Source: Herbaspirillum rhizosphaerae (GTDB taxonomy: Bacteria; Pseudomonadota; Gammaproteobacteria; Burkholderiales; Burkholderiaceae_D). From it: a stretch of DNA of 64,000 bases. Position numbers and translations under genes: made by a program. The stretch spans positions 310,001-374,000 of the forward strand of contig NZ_LFLU01000003.1 in the NCBI RefSeq assembly GCF_001189965.1. Direction: 5' to 3'. Below are positions 9,368-17,644 of this stretch, piece by piece. The notes beneath the pieces were generated by a model that was given only the letters and a program-made list of their open reading frames with translations, was not told the DNA's origin and did not search any database. Numbering within the stretch: position 1 is the stretch's first letter; each line of letters starts with the position of its first letter.

Positions 9368-10414
9368 GTGAAGATTGCAATCGTCAACGACGTACCCATG
9401 GTGGTCGAGATTTTGCGGCGGGTGCTGGCCGAATGGTCGGAGCACCAGTTGCTGTGGGTGGCGCAGGATGGCGCTCAGGCGGTGGAATTGTGCGCCTGGC
9501 AATTGCCGGACCTCATCCTGATGGACATCGTCATGCCGCATCTCGACGGCGTCGAAGCAACGCGCCGCATCATGCAGAAGACGCCTTGTCCTATCCTGAT
9601 CGTGACGGCCGATATCGGCGCCTGTGCCGATCAGGTGTACCAGGCGCTCGGTTACGGCGCGCTGGATGCCGTCGATACGCCGGCCCTGTCCGGCAGCGAC
9701 TGGCGCCAGGGTTCGGCGGTACTGATGGAAAAGATCGCCCGCATCGGCCGCATGGAACGCAAGCCGGCCGCCTTGAAAACGACGCCGAAGCGCGAGCCTG
9801 GCGTCGTCAAGCCGTCGGCGCTGACGCCGGTCTTGTCGGCGCCGGCAGGCGTATCCGACAAGCTGGTGGCGATCGGCGCCTCGGCCGGCGGGCCGGGTGC
9901 GCTGGCGTCGATCTTGCGGGAATTGCCCAAGGATTTCCCGGCCGCCGTGGTGATCGTCCAGCATATCGACCCCGGCTTTGCCGGCGGCATGGCAGGCTGG
10001 TTGCAGCAGCAGACCGGCTTGAAGGTGCGCGTGGCGCAGGAGGGCGACCGGCCGCAATGCGGCGCCGTGCTCATGGCCGGCACCAACCAGCATCTGTTGT
10101 TCAGGAATCGCGACAGTCTCGGCTACATGCCGGAGTCGCCGGAGGATGTCTACCATCCTTCGATTGATGTGTTTTTCCAGAGCGTGGTCCGGCAGTGGCG
10201 CGGCCAGGCTGTGGGGGTATTGCTGACCGGCATGGGGCGCGATGGCGCCGTCGGTCTCAAGGCCATCCGCGATGCGGGGTATCACACCATCGCGCAAGAC
10301 CGGCAAAGCAGTTCCGTCTACGGCATGCCGAAGGCGGCTGCGGCGCTCGATGCCGCCACCGAAATTTTGCCTCTCGGCGACATCGCCAAGGCATTGGTCA
10401 GTCAATTTACGTAA
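9368..10414 (+). CDS. wspF: WspF CheB-type methylesterase
   Basis: WspF removes methyl groups from WspA and resets the pathway; in Pseudomonas its loss locks c-di-GMP high and gives wrinkly colonies. The 348-residue protein starts at GTG 9368, one base after the wspE stop. It has a receiver domain with Asp53 in 'LILMDIVMPHLDG' and a linker. A C-terminal methylesterase domain follows, with the catalytic serine in 'GASAGGPGAL', His in 'VIVQHIDPGFAGGM' and Asp in 'LLTGMGRDGAVG'. All catalytic residues are present, so the adaptation branch looks intact. Confidence 0.93.
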   Translation: MKIAIVNDVPMVVEILRRVLAEWSEHQLLWVAQDGAQAVELCAWQLPDLILMDIVMPHLDGVEATRRIMQKTPCPILIVTADIGACADQVYQALGYGALDAVDTPALSGSDWRQGSAVLMEKIARIGRMERKPAALKTTPKREPGVVKPSALTPVLSAPAGVSDKLVAIGASAGGPGALASILRELPKDFPAAVVIVQHIDPGFAGGMAGWLQQQTGLKVRVAQEGDRPQCGAVLMAGTNQHLLFRNRDSLGYMPESPEDVYHPSIDVFFQSVVRQWRGQAVGVLLTGMGRDGAVGLKAIRDAGYHTIAQDRQSSSVYGMPKAAAALDAATEILPLGDIAKALVSQFT

Positions 10415-10429
10415 TAAAGGAACGACAAC

Positions 10430-11464
10430 ATGGAGTCTCCGACTCTCAACCATAACGACGACAGCGAGCTGGGCATACAGCTGCCGTCGGCGGATTACAA
10501 GATCATGGTGTTGCTGGTGGACGATCAGGCCATGGTCGGCGAAGCCATTCGCCGCGCCTTGCTGAGCGAATCCGACATCGACTTCCACTATTGCCCGCGC
10601 GCCGAAGATGCCGTGCGCGTCGCCGAGAAAACCCAGCCCACCGTGATCTTGCAAGATCTGGTCATGCCCGGCGTCGACGGCCTCACGCTGGTCAAGCAGT
10701 ACCGTTCCAATCCGCTGACCATGGACATCCCCATCATCGTGCTGTCGAGCAAGGAAGATGCGCTGGTCAAGCGCGACGCCTTCGCCACCGGCGTCAACGA
10801 CTACATGGTGAAGCTGCCGGACACGATCGAGCTGATTGCGCGCATTCGCTACCATTCGCGTTCGTACAATAATCAGCTGCAACGCGATGCCGCTTACCGC
10901 GCACTGCGCGAGAGCCAGCAGCAATTGCAGAAGACCAATTTCGAACTGCAGCGCCTGACCAATACCGACGGCCTGACCGGCATCGCCAACCGCCGCTATT
11001 TCGACGACTATCTCAACGCTGAGTGGAAGCGCGCCAAGCGCGTGCAGCAAGAGATTTCGCTGCTGATCATCGACGTCGACAACTTCAAGCTGTACAACGA
11101 CAACTATGGCCACGTCGCCGGCGACCAGGTGCTCAAGAGCGTGGCGCGCGCCATGGAAGCGAGCGCGGTGCGCTCATCCGATCTGAGCGCGCGTTTCGGC
11201 GGCGAAGAATTTACCGTGATTTTGCCGAGTACGGATGACGCCGGCGCGATCGCCGCGGGAGAAAAATTGCGCGAGATGGTGGAAGCGCTGCACATCGGTC
11301 ATGCCCATTCCACCACCGGCGAATGGCTGACCGTGAGCGTCGGCGTGGCGACGATGATTCCGAAAGACGAGCAGACCCAGAGCGATCTGATCCGCCTGGC
11401 CGACAAACGTCTTTACAAGGCCAAACAGCAAGGCAAGAATCGCGTGATCTCAACGGGCGACTGA
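10430..11464 (+). CDS. wspR: WspR diguanylate cyclase response regulator
   Basis: WspR is the output: when phosphorylated by WspE it makes c-di-GMP from GTP. The 344 residues comprise a receiver domain with Asp76 in 'VILQDLVMPGVDG', a long helical linker (about 145-185), and a GGDEF domain whose signature reads GGEEF at residues 257-261, an active form. Five residues earlier lies RSSD (248-251), the product-binding inhibitory I-site. Both features match Pseudomonas WspR. It starts 16 bases after wspF with an AAAGGA ribosome site and ends the operon just before a strong terminator. Confidence 0.95.
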   Translation: MESPTLNHNDDSELGIQLPSADYKIMVLLVDDQAMVGEAIRRALLSESDIDFHYCPRAEDAVRVAEKTQPTVILQDLVMPGVDGLTLVKQYRSNPLTMDIPIIVLSSKEDALVKRDAFATGVNDYMVKLPDTIELIARIRYHSRSYNNQLQRDAAYRALRESQQQLQKTNFELQRLTNTDGLTGIANRRYFDDYLNAEWKRAKRVQQEISLLIIDVDNFKLYNDNYGHVAGDQVLKSVARAMEASAVRSSDLSARFGGEEFTVILPSTDDAGAIAAGEKLREMVEALHIGHAHSTTGEWLTVSVGVATMIPKDEQTQSDLIRLADKRLYKAKQQGKNRVISTGD

Positions 11465-11510
11465 AAGCCGCTTAGCGTGTCTTCACGCTGCACTCGCTGC
11501 AATAACTGAA

Positions 11511-11557
11511 ACGCCTGCGACAGGATCCTTGCATGGATTCCATCGCAGGCGTTTTTT
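11511..11557. terminator. intrinsic terminator between wspR and the acyl-CoA synthetase gene
   Basis: ACGCCTGCGA at 11511-11520 pairs perfectly with TCGCAGGCGT at 11543-11552, and six T residues follow on the plus strand. It ends the wsp operon and may also serve the converging gene, although the A run needed on the other side is weak. Confidence 0.85.
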
Positions 11558-11571
11558 ATCGAGGTGGATTG

Positions 11572-13221
11572 TTAGCCGGGATATTGCTCGCGCATCACGC
11601 GCTTGTTGAGTTTGCCGACGCTGGTGCGGGCAAGCTCGCTGACAAACTCGATGCGGTCCGGCACGCCGTATTTCGAGATCACGCCGTCTTCGGCCGCCGC
11701 CAGCACCAGCTTGCGAATGTCGTCGACGCTGACTTCCGCGGCCTGGCCGGCCTTGAGCACCACCAGCGCCACCGGGCGTTCGCCCCATTTGGCGTCCTTG
11801 ATGCCGATGACGGCCGTTTCCGCCACGGCCGGATGGCGCGCGATGATCTCTTCGATTTCCAGCGAGGACACCCATTCGCCGCCGGTCTTGATCACATCCT
11901 TGATGCGGTCGGTCACCTGCAGGTAGCCGCGCCGGTCGATGTTGCCGATGTCCTGCGTATGCAGCCAGCCGCCTTCCCACAGATCTTTCGACGCGTCCGG
12001 ATTGTGCAGGTAGCCCTGCGTCAGCCACGGGGCGCGCACCACGACTTCGCCGGTGCTCTTGCCGTCGTGCGGGCAATCGTTCATCTCGCCGTCGACCGTG
12101 CGCAAGGCCACCAGCGGCAGCGGGCGGCCGGTCTTTACGCGTGTGGCGACGTCCTGCTCCGTACCGAGTTCTGCGGTCGGCACGTGCGCCAGCGACAGGA
12201 TGGGGCAGGTCTCCGACATGCCGTAACCGGTGAACACGTCGATGCCGCGCTCGCGCGCCGTCTGCGCCAGCGCGCTGGTCATGGCGGAGCCGCCGATGAT
12301 CATCTTCCATTGCGACAGATCGATATCCTTCGCGGCGGGCGCGCTCAGCACCATGTGCAGGATGGTCGGCACGCAATGCGAGAAGGTGACTTTTTCGGTG
12401 GCGATCAGTTTCAGGATGGTGTCGGGTACATAGCGGCCGGGATAGACCTGCTTGAGTCCGGCCATGGTCGCCACATACGGCAAGCCCCAGGCGTGCACGT
12501 GGAACATCGGCGTCAGCGGCATGTAGACGTCGTCGCGATGCAGGCGTCCCTGTTGCGGCGCCAGCGCAAGTCCTGCGGTCACGGCCAGCGTGTGCAGCAC
12601 CAGTTGGCGGTGGCTGAAGTAGACGCCCTTGGGCATGCCGGTGGTGCCGGTTGTGTAGAAAGTGGTGGCGCGTGCGTTTTCGTTGAAGTCGGGGAAATCG
12701 CACTTGGGCGAGGCCTGCGCCAGCAAGTCTTCATATTCGCCGGCAAAGCCGGGGCCGCGCGGCGCAGGCGTGCCGTCATCGGTGATCAGCACGCAGCGCG
12801 TGAGCGTGGTCAGTTCGCCGCGGATCTGCTTGAGCACCGGCATGAAGTCCGAATTGACCAGCAGCACGTCGGCCTGCGCGTGGTTCAGCGTATAGGCGAT
12901 CTGTTCCGGCGACAGGCGCACGTTGACGGTTTGCAGCACGTAGCCGAGCATCGGGATGGCGAAGAAGCATTCCAGATAGCGGTGGCTGTCCCAGTCCATC
13001 ACGGCGACCGTATTGCCGGGCTGCAGGCCCAGTTCGCGCAGCATGTTGCCCAGGCGCTGGATGCGTTCGTACAGGTCGGTATAAGTATGGCGGCGCTGGT
13101 TGGCGATGCCGTAGACGATTTCCTGATCGGGCGCAGTCGCCAGCGAGGAGTGGAGCAACTGCTTGATCAGCAGCGGGTAGCCGTAGGCCTCGGGCGTGGT
13201 GTCGATGATGTGGGCGCTCAT
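11572..13221 (-). CDS. AMP-binding long-chain acyl-CoA synthetase
   Basis: This 549-residue enzyme of the ANL superfamily activates a carboxylic acid, probably a medium- or long-chain fatty acid, to its CoA thioester through an acyl-adenylate. The AMP-binding motif is 'ATTFYTTGTTGMPKGVYFSH' near residue 180. 'FTGYGMSETCPILS' is the A5 motif, 'WLHTQDIGNIDRRGYLQV' the A7-A8 region, and the C-terminal lysine lies in 'RTSVGKLNKRVMREQY'. The start at 13221 follows GGAGACC; the frame stays open 31 codons upstream but homology begins here. Substrate is unknown; the closest named relatives are FadD- and AlkK-type enzymes. Confidence 0.88.
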   Translation of the reverse strand: MSAHIIDTTPEAYGYPLLIKQLLHSSLATAPDQEIVYGIANQRRHTYTDLYERIQRLGNMLRELGLQPGNTVAVMDWDSHRYLECFFAIPMLGYVLQTVNVRLSPEQIAYTLNHAQADVLLVNSDFMPVLKQIRGELTTLTRCVLITDDGTPAPRGPGFAGEYEDLLAQASPKCDFPDFNENARATTFYTTGTTGMPKGVYFSHRQLVLHTLAVTAGLALAPQQGRLHRDDVYMPLTPMFHVHAWGLPYVATMAGLKQVYPGRYVPDTILKLIATEKVTFSHCVPTILHMVLSAPAAKDIDLSQWKMIIGGSAMTSALAQTARERGIDVFTGYGMSETCPILSLAHVPTAELGTEQDVATRVKTGRPLPLVALRTVDGEMNDCPHDGKSTGEVVVRAPWLTQGYLHNPDASKDLWEGGWLHTQDIGNIDRRGYLQVTDRIKDVIKTGGEWVSSLEIEEIIARHPAVAETAVIGIKDAKWGERPVALVVLKAGQAAEVSVDDIRKLVLAAAEDGVISKYGVPDRIEFVSELARTSVGKLNKRVMREQYPG

Positions 13222-13355
13222 GGGGTCTCCTGTCGTTGTTGTAAGAACGCGTTCACGATCAGATCGCGAACGCGTTCCGCGGGACGGGAGCGATGGCCTG
13301 CTTCCCGTCCTCATGTTCAGTTGACTGATGATAGCCCGGTTTGCTGTCGCCAGTC

Positions 13356-13712
13356 TTACTTCGCAGGAACAAGTTCGATGCTGGTGACGGTCAGCGCGCC
13401 GTTGTTTTTCTCCGCGGTGAAGAGCACCTGGTCGCCGGCCTTGACCTTGCCCAGCATGTCCGGCGATGCAACCCGGAACACCATGGTCATGCCCGGCATG
13501 TCCAGGTTGGGAATCTCGCCGTGACGGATGGTGATCTTGCCGGCATCGGTATCGACCTTGCGGATTTCACCGCTGACTTTGGGGGCAGCGTTGCTCTGCG
13601 CGGCGGCGGGCATTTCGTGGTGCATGGCATCCGTTTTCATTTCTTGCGCAGCGGCGGGCAGGACCGGTGAAAGCGCTGCAAGCAACATGCTGCTGACGAT
13701 GATGTATTTCAT
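13356..13712 (-). CDS. CusF-like periplasmic copper-binding protein
   Basis: This 118-residue protein has a signal peptide ending near 'LPAAAQ' (about residue 23), then a Met/His-containing linker and a small beta-barrel domain of the CusF/CopK type. Characteristic elements are 'SGEIRKVDTDAGKITIRHGE' and 'LDMPGMTMVFRV', whose Met residues match the Cu(I)/Ag(I) site of CusF. It would carry copper in the periplasm for the neighbouring oxidase and outer-membrane channel. It is the last gene of the copper operon, 28 bases after the cupredoxin gene. Confidence 0.87.
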   Translation of the reverse strand: MKYIIVSSMLLAALSPVLPAAAQEMKTDAMHHEMPAAAQSNAAPKVSGEIRKVDTDAGKITIRHGEIPNLDMPGMTMVFRVASPDMLGKVKAGDQVLFTAEKNNGALTVTSIELVPAK

Positions 13713-13740
13713 ATTTTCCTCTCTGATTGGCGAATCGGTA

Positions 13741-14271
13741 TCAGTGCTTGTGTAGACCCTCGGCGGCCACCACGGTGACGCTGCCTTTCATGCCGGCGTC
13801 GTAGTGGCCCGGTTGCAGGCAGGCGAAATTGACGGTGCCGGCCTGCGTGAACTGCCAGATCAGTTCGCCGCTCTTGCCTGGCGCCAGGCTGATCTGGTTG
13901 TCGTCGGCGTGTTCCATTTCCGGATTTTTCAACATCGCGGCGTAGTGCGCCTTCAATTGCGTTTCGGTGCCGAAGACCAGTTCATGTCTGAACTTGCCGC
14001 TGTTGCTGACGACGAAGCGTATCGTGTCGCCGGCTTTCACTTTCAATGTCTCCGGCGTGAAGCGCATGTTGTCGCGCATGTCGACCTTGATGGTGCGCGT
14101 GACCTTGCCGGCGGCGCCGGGCTGGCCGAATACGTCGTCGGCGTGTTCAGCATGTCCGGCGTGTTCAGCGTGGTGAGGCGGCATGCTTGCCATGTTTTGC
14201 GCGGCGGCATGGAATGCGGCTGCGGCCAGCACGGCAGCAATGAAAAGATTTTTGGTCTGTACAGGTTTCAT
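13741..14271 (-). CDS. periplasmic cupredoxin, copper resistance
   Basis: This 176-residue protein has a signal peptide (cleavage near 'FHAAAQ'), a His-rich segment ('PPHHAEHAGHAEHADD') and a plastocyanin-like fold. Type I copper ligands are visible as His in 'SGKFRHELVF' and the Cys/His/Met cluster in 'NFACLQPGHYDAGM'. Such stand-alone cupredoxins accompany multicopper oxidases in copper-tolerance operons and may bind Cu or pass electrons to the oxidase. It lies 13 bases downstream of the oxidase gene on the same strand. Confidence 0.88.
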   Translation of the reverse strand: MKPVQTKNLFIAAVLAAAAFHAAAQNMASMPPHHAEHAGHAEHADDVFGQPGAAGKVTRTIKVDMRDNMRFTPETLKVKAGDTIRFVVSNSGKFRHELVFGTETQLKAHYAAMLKNPEMEHADDNQISLAPGKSGELIWQFTQAGTVNFACLQPGHYDAGMKGSVTVVAAEGLHKH

Positions 14272-14284
14272 GGTTTTTCCTTGG

Positions 14285-15676
14285 TCAGTGTTGATGATTA
14301 CGCCGGATTACGGTGACGGCGTCGCCGTCCGCGCCGGTTTTTTTATCGGGTGCGGAAGCCGCCGGTTGTTCGGCGCCGCGCCATTCGTAGGCGACCGAGC
14401 CGGGCGGCGCTTTGTACCAGCCGGGGTCGCGGTAATCGTTGCGGGCCAGGTTTTTGCGCACCTTGACCACGCTGAACATACCGCCCATCTCCAGCGATCC
14501 GTATGGGCCGCTGCCGCCCATCATGGGCAGCGTGTTGACAGGCAGCGGCATTTCCATCTCGCCCATGGAGCCGCCTTTGTCGCCCATCGCCATGTAGTCG
14601 GGGATGAGCCGGTTGATCTTTTTCGCCAGGTCGCGCTGGTCGACGCCGATCATGGTCGGCACGTTGTGGCCCATGGCGTTCATGGTGTGGTGCGCCTTGT
14701 GGCAATGCAGCGCCCAGTCGCCTTCTTCCGTCGCGTCGAATTCGATGGCGCGCATCTGGCCCACCGCAACGTCGGCGCTGACTTCGGGCCAGCGTGAAGC
14801 AGGCGGCGTCCAGCCGCCGTCGGTGCCGGTGACGACGAATTCATGACCGTGCAGGTGGATGGGATGGTTGGTCATCGTCAGGTTGCCGACGCGGATGCGC
14901 ACGCGGTCGTTTTGCCGCACCGGCAGCGGATCGATGCCGGGGAAGGCGCGGCTGTTCCAGGTCCACAGGTTGAAGTCGAGCATGGTGTTGACCTTGGGCG
15001 TGGCGGCGCCGGGATCGATGTCGTAGGCGTTGAGCAGGAACACGAAATCGCGATCCACGCGCATGAAGTCAGGATTTTTTGGATGCGTGATCCAGAAGCC
15101 CATCATGCCCATCGCCATCTGCACCATTTCGTCGGCATGGGGGTGATACATGAAGGTGCCCGCGCGCCGCGCCGTGAATTCGTAGACGAAGGTCTTGCCC
15201 GGCGGGATGCCCGGCTGCGTCAGCCCGGCGACGCCGTCCATGCCGTTGGGCAGGCGTTGGCCGTGCCAGTGCACCGAGGTGTGTTCCGGCAGCTTGTTGG
15301 TGACGAAGATGCGCACCCGGTCGCCTTCCACGACTTCAATCGTCGGGCCGGGACTCTGCCCGTTATAGCCCCACAGATTGGCTTTCATGCCCGGTGCGAT
15401 TTCGCGCACCACCGGCTCGGCGACGAGGTGGAATTCCTTGACGCCGTTGTTCATGCGCCAAGGCAGCGACCAGCCGTTGAGCGTGACGACGGGATGAAAG
15501 GGACGGCCGTTGGGCGGCACCGGCGGCGCTTGCGTGCCGGCGCTGTGTTGCGTGGCTGCTTCCGGCAGCGAGGCGGCGCCGATGCGCGTGACGGCGGTGG
15601 CGCCGACGGCTCCCACGGCGAGTGCAGAGCCTTGCAGGAAGGCGCGTCGGCTAAATGTGTTGGTGGAATCAGTCAT
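14285..15676 (-). CDS. Tat-exported multicopper oxidase, CopA-like
   Basis: This 463-residue periplasmic oxidase probably converts Cu(I) to the less toxic Cu(II). The N-terminus has a twin-arginine signal ('FSRRAFLQGSALAVGAVGA'), so it is exported folded with copper bound. The four copper-binding motifs are present in order: 'HWHGQ', 'MYHPHADEM', 'HPIHLHGHEF' and 'HCHKAHHTMNAM'. A Met- and Gly-rich stretch near the end ('MGEMEMPLPVNTLPMMGG') may bind Cu(I). The ATG at 15676, after AAGGA, overlaps the end of the upstream channel gene by eight bases. It is not the P-type ATPase CopA encoded at 25.7 kb, despite the shared name used for the plasmid-type oxidase. Confidence 0.92.
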   Translation of the reverse strand: MTDSTNTFSRRAFLQGSALAVGAVGATAVTRIGAASLPEAATQHSAGTQAPPVPPNGRPFHPVVTLNGWSLPWRMNNGVKEFHLVAEPVVREIAPGMKANLWGYNGQSPGPTIEVVEGDRVRIFVTNKLPEHTSVHWHGQRLPNGMDGVAGLTQPGIPPGKTFVYEFTARRAGTFMYHPHADEMVQMAMGMMGFWITHPKNPDFMRVDRDFVFLLNAYDIDPGAATPKVNTMLDFNLWTWNSRAFPGIDPLPVRQNDRVRIRVGNLTMTNHPIHLHGHEFVVTGTDGGWTPPASRWPEVSADVAVGQMRAIEFDATEEGDWALHCHKAHHTMNAMGHNVPTMIGVDQRDLAKKINRLIPDYMAMGDKGGSMGEMEMPLPVNTLPMMGGSGPYGSLEMGGMFSVVKVRKNLARNDYRDPGWYKAPPGSVAYEWRGAEQPAASAPDKKTGADGDAVTVIRRNHQH

Positions 15677-17057
15677 GGATTTTTCCTTCAGTCTGGTTCT
15701 GCACCGATGTCGGCCCGCCCAGCGCCAGTTGCAAATCGCTGTCGGCGATCCAGTAGTCGCGCGCGGCATCAATAGCGGCGTTGACGGCATTGGCTTGTTC
15801 GCGCGCGTCGGCCAGCAGTTCGAACACGCTTGCCAGCATGCCGTTGTAGCGCAGCAGGTATTCGTCGGAGATGCGCTTGCGCAGCGGCACGACTTCATCC
15901 TGGTATTGGCGCGCCAGTAGGTAGGCATGCTGCTGCACAGCATAGGCGCTGCGCACTTCCGATTGCGCCTGCACGGCGCTGGCGGCGAGACGATGCACTG
16001 CCTGCATGTAGATCGCCTCGGCCTTGGCGATCCGTGCGCCGCCCCAGTCGAACAAGGGGATTTCGATGCCGGCCTGGTAACCGATCTCGGCCGGCTTGCT
16101 GCTTTCCGCATTGCGCACGTAGCCGAGATCGAGCACGTTGACGAAGCGCGTGGCTTTGGTCAGGCCGAGCGAGCTTTGCAGCGCGGCGACTTCCAGCCTG
16201 GCCGATTGCACGTCGAGACGTTGCTCCATCGCGATTTGCTCGACGTTGTCGAGCGTGACGGCGTTTTTCGGCAAATCGGGCAGGCGAGCCGGTAGCTGCA
16301 AGGCGCCGTCCTGCTTGCGCAGGCCGAGCAAACGCATGAGGCTCTCGTTCTCTTGCACGGCTTGCGTGCGGGCGCGCGTCAGCTGCGCAGACGTCTCCAG
16401 ATAAAAGGCCTGTTCGCGCGCGGCGTCCAGTTGCGAGAAATTGCCTTGCTTGGCCATGCGTGCGGCCAGTTCATGTGCGACTTCAGCGGCCTGGCGCACC
16501 TGCTCCTGATAGCGCACGCTCTGGGTTGCAGCGATGCTTTGGTAGTAGGCTTTGCGCGTCATCGCGGCGGTGCGCAGCATGGCGTCGGTGAGCTTCAGTT
16601 TGGTCTGCCGGAAGCGGCGCGCTTCGATGCGGGAAGCCGCCGGCATGGTCAGCAAGTTCATCACTGAAAACGTCAGGCTGCGCTCGATCTTGATGTCGTC
16701 GCCGGTGTGCGTGCGGCCGAAACTGAAGCCGGGATTGGGCAGTCGTCCGGCTTGCACCAGATCCGCTTCGGCAATGCCGAGCTCGCTGTAGGACGCTTGC
16801 AGTTCGCGATTGTGGAGCAAGGCGATCTGCACGGCGTCGTCGACGCTGAGCGGCTTGGCCAGCATGGCGCGCACGCGTTGCGCGACATCGTCGACATCCT
16901 GTTCGGAGCGGCTCCAGCCGGTTTGTTTGTTCAGCCGCTGCTGTGCGGCCTGGTTGACGGCGTCAAAACCGCCGTCGTCGCTGAAGCTCGCACAGCCGCT
17001 CAGCACAAGGGCGAGCAGCGGCGGCGCGAGTTTGCGCAATGGGGGAAATGCATTCAT
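15669..17057 (-). CDS. TolC-family outer-membrane lipoprotein
   Basis: This protein of about 462 residues belongs to the outer-membrane efflux family. The N-terminus has a lipoprotein signal with the lipobox 'VLSGCASF'. Two long alpha-helical repeat regions follow, including 'EIPLFDWGGARIAKAEA', a sequence typical of the TolC/CusC barrel entry. No RND pump or membrane-fusion gene is next to it, so it may work with a pump encoded elsewhere or act in the periplasmic copper pathway. The frame extends five codons upstream (17072), but the ATG at 17057 leads straight into the signal peptide. Confidence 0.88.
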   Translation of the reverse strand: MNAFPPLRKLAPPLLALVLSGCASFSDDGGFDAVNQAAQQRLNKQTGWSRSEQDVDDVAQRVRAMLAKPLSVDDAVQIALLHNRELQASYSELGIAEADLVQAGRLPNPGFSFGRTHTGDDIKIERSLTFSVMNLLTMPAASRIEARRFRQTKLKLTDAMLRTAAMTRKAYYQSIAATQSVRYQEQVRQAAEVAHELAARMAKQGNFSQLDAAREQAFYLETSAQLTRARTQAVQENESLMRLLGLRKQDGALQLPARLPDLPKNAVTLDNVEQIAMEQRLDVQSARLEVAALQSSLGLTKATRFVNVLDLGYVRNAESSKPAEIGYQAGIEIPLFDWGGARIAKAEAIYMQAVHRLAASAVQAQSEVRSAYAVQQHAYLLARQYQDEVVPLRKRISDEYLLRYNGMLASVFELLADAREQANAVNAAIDAARDYWIADSDLQLALGGPTSVQNQTEGKIHD

Positions 17058-17168
17058 GTAAGCCTCGTGCAAACGAAGTGTTCACCGGCGGGAAGTGCAA
17101 TGCCGGAACGGTTGCAGGAAGCTGCGGGCGGCGCATGCGAACGTGCTCCGCTCAGGCAGCTTCAGCGA

Positions 17169-17609
17169 TTACACGGGCAGTGAAGGGGGCCGTTCGGGAT
17201 TTTCCGGCGTATAGCCGACGAAGCCATGTTGAACCATGGCGACATGGATGTCTGCCGCGACGGGCAGGTTGATGAGCTTGTCCAGCGCCAGCGGCAGGAT
17301 GGCGCCGATGGTGCAGACGCTGCAGGAGCTGCACGAAGCGGCGGACGCCTTGTGCAGATGTGGCATGGCGTGATCGGTGGCGGGGCCGGTGTCGGCCTGC
17401 GCTCTCATGTTCGTGTCGTGCATGCTGTGCATCGCATGCATGCCATGGGCAGAGTGTTCGTCCATGGAGAAGGCGGGCGCCGCTGCTTCATGGATTGCCG
17501 GCGTCTGCGGCGAGGTCGCGCAACCCATCTGCAGCGCGGCAGCGAATCCCTGAACGGGAATCGCAAAGGCCAGCAGCCAGAGCAGGAAGATTTTTACGCG
17601 CGAAGTCAT
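17169..17609 (-). CDS. DUF2946-like Cys/His/Met-rich exported protein
   Basis: This 146-residue protein has an N-terminal signal or anchor (about residues 4-25) and a Met/His-rich middle part ('HSAHGMHAMHSMHDTNM'). It then has a cysteine cluster 'SCSSCSVCTIGAILPLAL' that begins a probable membrane segment. This build fits the DUF2946 group, often found beside copper-resistance genes, and suggests copper binding or sensing in the envelope. It is the first gene of the copper operon, 111 bases before the TolC-like gene and only 35 bases after the end of the citrate-synthase-like gene on the same strand. No function is proven for the family. Confidence 0.72.
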   Translation of the reverse strand: MTSRVKIFLLWLLAFAIPVQGFAAALQMGCATSPQTPAIHEAAAPAFSMDEHSAHGMHAMHSMHDTNMRAQADTGPATDHAMPHLHKASAASCSSCSVCTIGAILPLALDKLINLPVAADIHVAMVQHGFVGYTPENPERPPSLPV

Positions 17610-17644
17610 GAGCAATAGTGTAGCACCGCTTGAAAATGGACTCG

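Noticed and set aside
9299-11113. A 604-codon open frame on the minus strand opposite wspF and wspR
   Set aside because: It is an antisense shadow of two well-supported genes with no family features.
11533-13524. A 663-codon open frame on the plus strand opposite the acyl-CoA synthetase gene
   Set aside because: It has no recognisable domain, is rich in Arg, His and Ala from antisense reading of GC-rich codons, and lies over a clear gene.
15677-16111. A 145-codon upstream extension of the multicopper oxidase frame
   Set aside because: It lies over the TolC-like gene in another frame, while the start at 15676 gives a proper Tat signal peptide and ribosome site.
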